DNA from: JBAXAB01 sp043718245
GTDB taxonomy: Bacteria > Patescibacteriota > Minisyncoccia > Phycocordibacterales > CAIZLB01
Reading direction: 5' to 3'
Assembly (NCBI GenBank): GCA_043718245.1
Contig: JAYSWB010000002.1
Span: forward strand, 1-8,317
Length of the DNA stretch: 8,317 nucleotides
The position numbers and the translations under genes were made by a program. A model generated the notes under the pieces. That model did not search any database. It was not told where the DNA came from and saw nothing but the letters and a program-made list of their open reading frames with translations. How positions within the stretch are numbered: position 1 is the stretch's first letter; every line of letters begins with the position of its first letter. Shown piece after piece: positions 6,447 through 8,317 of this stretch.

Positions 6447-7142
6447 ATGTATCATCATCACAAGAAGTCATGGCTTGAGAAGCTGCTTCCTCACTTTCAA
6501 AAGCATGAAATACGCTTTATAGGTCTATTTGCAGGATTTTTCATTGCCACTATTGTTCTGCTTGCAGGTCTCGGGCTCGTTCCAAGCGAGTTTCAGTCAG
6601 ATACCAGTAAATCTAGCCTCCTAGATCAAGTAAAGACTGCTGCAACCAGTCCTTTGACAGGTAATGATCAACAAATCGCTCCTAATCCTCAAGTTGAGTA
6701 TGAATATCCGGTAAGAATAGTGATACCTAGAACGGCTACAGATGGAGCAGTTAAGAATCCTACATCTACAAACGTGGATGTCCTTGATAATGCGCTTACC
6801 CAAGGGGCAGTAAGGTATCCTGGGTCAGGGGTCCCTGGAATAGGCAATATGTTCATTTTCGGACATAGCACAGGATTTAGAATTGTTCAGAACAGGGCTT
6901 TTAAAGTGTTCAACACTATTCAAAATGCCCAAAATGGAGATGAAATTCAGGTCTTTACAGATAAAAATGTTTACATCTATAAAGTAACTTCTGTAGAAGA
7001 GGTGAACAAGGACGAGGCATTAGTAGAGTTCAATACAAAAGGCCCAGCGATGCTTACTTTGTCGACCTGTGACAGTTTTGGAGAGAAATCAGATAGATTT
7101 GTAGTTAAGGCCATTTTTGACAATGTATACGCTTTAAAGTAG
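6447..7142 (+). CDS. Membrane-anchored sortase family transpeptidase
   Basis: Sortases cleave a sorting motif near the C-terminus of secreted proteins and transfer the protein to a surface acceptor or link pilin-like subunits. The product has 231 residues. A basic N-terminus (HHHKKSWLEK) is followed by one hydrophobic segment (about 24-45), the expected signal anchor placing the enzyme outside the membrane. A Ser/Thr/Asn/Pro linker (about 50-85) leads to the sortase barrel. The catalytic set is complete: H140 in IFGHST, C208 in TLSTCDS and R217 in SDRFVV. The class cannot be assigned safely from sequence alone. The start at 6447 is chosen because it precedes the basic stretch and lies just after a TATAAT box; an upstream in-frame TTG (6414) would add residues inside the promoter. 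The next gene on the same strand encodes a secreted protein, a plausible partner. Confidence 0.93.
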   Translation: MYHHHKKSWLEKLLPHFQKHEIRFIGLFAGFFIATIVLLAGLGLVPSEFQSDTSKSSLLDQVKTAATSPLTGNDQQIAPNPQVEYEYPVRIVIPRTATDGAVKNPTSTNVDVLDNALTQGAVRYPGSGVPGIGNMFIFGHSTGFRIVQNRAFKVFNTIQNAQNGDEIQVFTDKNVYIYKVTSVEEVNKDEALVEFNTKGPAMLTLSTCDSFGEKSDRFVVKAIFDNVYALK

Positions 7143-7240
7143 GGTAACTCACAAATACACAAAAGCCCTTTGTTTTCAACAGATTTTTATAGGTATTAAC
7201 CATATTTTGTCAGAGTAGTTTCGATATGTCTAGGTATGTA

Positions 7241-7269
7241 TTGACAGGGACGATATCATGGTATATAAT
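7241..7269 (+). promoter_or_regulatory. Consensus sigma-70 promoter of the surface-protein gene
   Basis: TTGACA (7241-7246) and TATAAT (7264-7269) match the housekeeping consensus at all twelve positions with the optimal 17-nt spacer. The start of transcription is expected at about 7275-7276, leaving a leader of only 3-4 nt before the ATG at 7279. No Shine-Dalgarno is present. This predicts strong, constitutive transcription and translation from a practically leaderless mRNA. Confidence 0.9.
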
Positions 7270-7278
7270 ATATGAACT

Positions 7279-8317
7279 ATGAGTATTAAAAATATTAACA
7301 AAAATTATATGCAAAAAATCAAATACATTTTCGCCACGGCCGTTTTTGCTGTTGCGCTAGCTTTTACAGCTATGCCGACTGCAACATTTGCTGATCATGA
7401 TGGAGGAGACGGCTACGGATATAACATGGATAGTGTGGGTAGTTCAGACTACTGGTCAACTCCTTATTATAACGACAACTCCTCGTATTCTTCAGACTAC
7501 TACTCAACTCCATCTTACACATCCACTAGTGGAACTGGCTACACAAGCGGAACAGGCTACGGATGTACAAACTGTGGTGGTTCAACAGGATACACAAGTG
7601 GATACTCAACAACTCCTTCTTACACTTACGGGTGTACTAATTGTGGTGGCTCAACTGGCTACTCAACTGGTTCAGGCTACGGTTGTACAAACTGTGGTGG
7701 ATCATCAATCCCATCATATACGTATGCCCCTGCTACTGCATCTTCACAATCTACTTCTAATCCTACAAACACAAGTACGAATACAAACCCGAATACTAAT
7801 ACGAATACAACAGGACCTTCTACTTCAAACTCAAGTTCTACATCTTCGGCTAGTTCAGTTCTAGTAAACAATTCGCCTTCAAACGCAGTTGCGACAAACA
7901 ACTCTACTACAACTGTAAATGTTATTAATAACATTTCAGTTCAGATTCCTTACGCTCCAACTACTCCAACGAACAACAACAATAACGACTTAAATGTAGT
8001 TTGTACTATCAATCCTTCAAATAATGTACAGATTGCTCAAGATGTAAGTTTCTTTGCTAACGCCTCAGGTGGCAATGGAAACTACACTTATTCATGGTCA
8101 GGTTCAGATGGTCTTAATAGTTCAAGTCAGTCTTTTACAGGACGATTTTACAGCGCTGGATCAAAGTATGCGACAGTAACCGTTTATTCAAATGGTCAGT
8201 CTCGATCTGCGACATGTAGTACGAACGTTACCGGAAGTACTCAGTCAAACTTAAGTGCTTACTGTGTAGCTAATCCTACAAACACAAGTACGAATACAAA
8301 CCCGAATACTAATACGA
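7279..8317 (+). CDS. Secreted Ser/Thr/Asn-rich protein with CxxC repeats and a PKD/Ig-like domain (partial, 3' end missing)
   Basis: The gene is open to the window edge; 346 codons are visible. The N-terminus is a Sec signal peptide: basic MSIKNINKNYMQKIKY, a hydrophobic core (about 17-32) and a likely cleavage after ATFA (residue 38). The mature protein starts with a Gly/Tyr/Ser-rich stretch (39-150) holding three copies of YGCTNCGGS (94-102, 117-125, 134-142). A low-complexity Ser/Thr/Asn linker (about 151-235) follows. A beta-sandwich-type domain (about 237-317) has C242 and C313 as a probable disulfide pair and the NGNYTYSWSG motif typical of PKD/Ig-like repeats in CPR surface proteins. 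A second domain seems to begin at LSAYC (325-329) but turns at once into an exact copy of the earlier linker. The role is likely surface adhesion or structure; no enzyme motif is seen. A second ATG at 7309 would also preserve the signal peptide. Whether a sortase signal is present cannot be seen. Confidence 0.85.
   Translation, partial: MSIKNINKNYMQKIKYIFATAVFAVALAFTAMPTATFADHDGGDGYGYNMDSVGSSDYWSTPYYNDNSSYSSDYYSTPSYTSTSGTGYTSGTGYGCTNCGGSTGYTSGYSTTPSYTYGCTNCGGSTGYSTGSGYGCTNCGGSSIPSYTYAPATASSQSTSNPTNTSTNTNPNTNTNTTGPSTSNSSSTSSASSVLVNNSPSNAVATNNSTTTVNVINNISVQIPYAPTTPTNNNNNDLNVVCTINPSNNVQIAQDVSFFANASGGNGNYTYSWSGSDGLNSSSQSFTGRFYSAGSKYATVTVYSNGQSRSATCSTNVTGSTQSNLSAYCVANPTNTSTNTNPNTNT
7558..7704 (+). 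repeat. Three YGCTNCGGS coding repeats
   Basis: The nonapeptide YGCTNCGGS is encoded at 7558-7584, 7627-7653 and 7678-7704. The copies use different synonymous codons (for example GGA/GGG/GGT, AAC/AAT, ACA/ACT) while the amino acids are identical. Each gives a CxxC pair flanked by Gly/Ser/Thr/Tyr-rich sequence. Confidence 0.9.
7757..7804 (+). repeat. First copy of a 48-nt exact direct repeat
   Basis: This stretch encodes the linker NPTNTSTNTNPNTNTN. It is identical at every base to 8270-8317, 513 nt (171 codons) downstream, so the two copies are in the same reading frame. Synonymous positions are also identical, unlike the CxxC repeats. Confidence 0.97.
8270..8317 (+). repeat. Second copy of the 48-nt exact repeat, ending at the window edge
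   Basis: This is identical to 7757-7804 and begins right after the codons for LSAYCV, which look like the first strand of a new PKD/Ig-like domain. The true length of the repeat is unknown because the window stops inside it. It may be a real domain-plus-linker duplication or an assembly join. Confidence 0.97.

Noticed and set aside
6375..6461. Longer exoribonuclease starting at 6461 on the minus strand
   Set aside because: It would add 29 residues without domain similarity and overlap the sortase promoter and start codon.
7159..7176. Terminator of the sortase gene (ACAAA / TTTGT followed by TTT)
   Set aside because: Only five A/T-rich pairs and a short T-run; too weak to call.
7388..7864. 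Overlapping + strand frame rich in Thr/Gln/Leu within the surface-protein gene
   Set aside because: It is a shadow of a low-complexity repeat region in another frame. The frame from 7279 has a promoter, a signal peptide and a structured domain.
7677..7934. Minus-strand frame rich in Val/Phe/Glu opposite the surface-protein linker
   Set aside because: It is the reverse reading of Ser/Thr/Asn codon repeats; no start signal or domain.

Overview
The window looks like a piece of a small, AT-rich bacterial genome (roughly 35-40% G+C by eye in the genes). It most likely comes from the Candidate Phyla Radiation (Patescibacteria, Parcubacteria-like), but this is inference. The reasons are short, stripped-down versions of universal repair proteins, short intergenic gaps, start codons without Shine-Dalgarno sequences, and a sortase beside a secreted Ser/Thr/Asn-rich protein with a PKD/Ig-like domain. 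TGA ends uvrC and is not used inside any gene, so standard code 11 fits and the TGA=Gly code of Gracilibacteria/SR1 does not.

Layout: 1-195 is a leader region with a promoter-like pair, a hairpin plus T-tract, and then uvrA (196-2826, +). A 181-nt gap (2827-3007) holds three consecutive inverted repeats and a TATAAT box, followed by uvrC (3008-4213, +). A 238-nt gap (4214-4451) is clearly richer in G+C than the genes, carries several hairpins and ends in a good intrinsic terminator. An RNase R/II-family exoribonuclease gene (4452-6374, -) converges on uvrC. A 72-nt divergent spacer separates it from a sortase gene (6447-7142, +). After a 136-nt gap with a perfect TTGACA-N17-TATAAT promoter comes a secreted surface-protein gene (7279 to the window edge, +), which is cut off.

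How the genes relate: uvrA and uvrC supply damage recognition and dual incision for nucleotide excision repair; uvrB is not in the window. Both proteins are reduced. UvrA lacks the stretch that corresponds to the insertion domain, and UvrC lacks the C-terminal helix-hairpin-helix domain while keeping both nuclease active sites and the four-cysteine motif. The exoribonuclease is an RNA-turnover enzyme of minimal form. The sortase and the secreted protein probably belong to a cell-surface display function; whether the secreted protein is a sortase substrate cannot be judged because its C-terminus is outside the window.

The most interesting signals are the structured, GC-rich region after uvrC, the hairpin series between uvrA and uvrC, the promoter-then-terminator arrangement ahead of uvrA, near-leaderless starts at several genes, and an exact 48-nt in-frame repeat that coincides with the window end.
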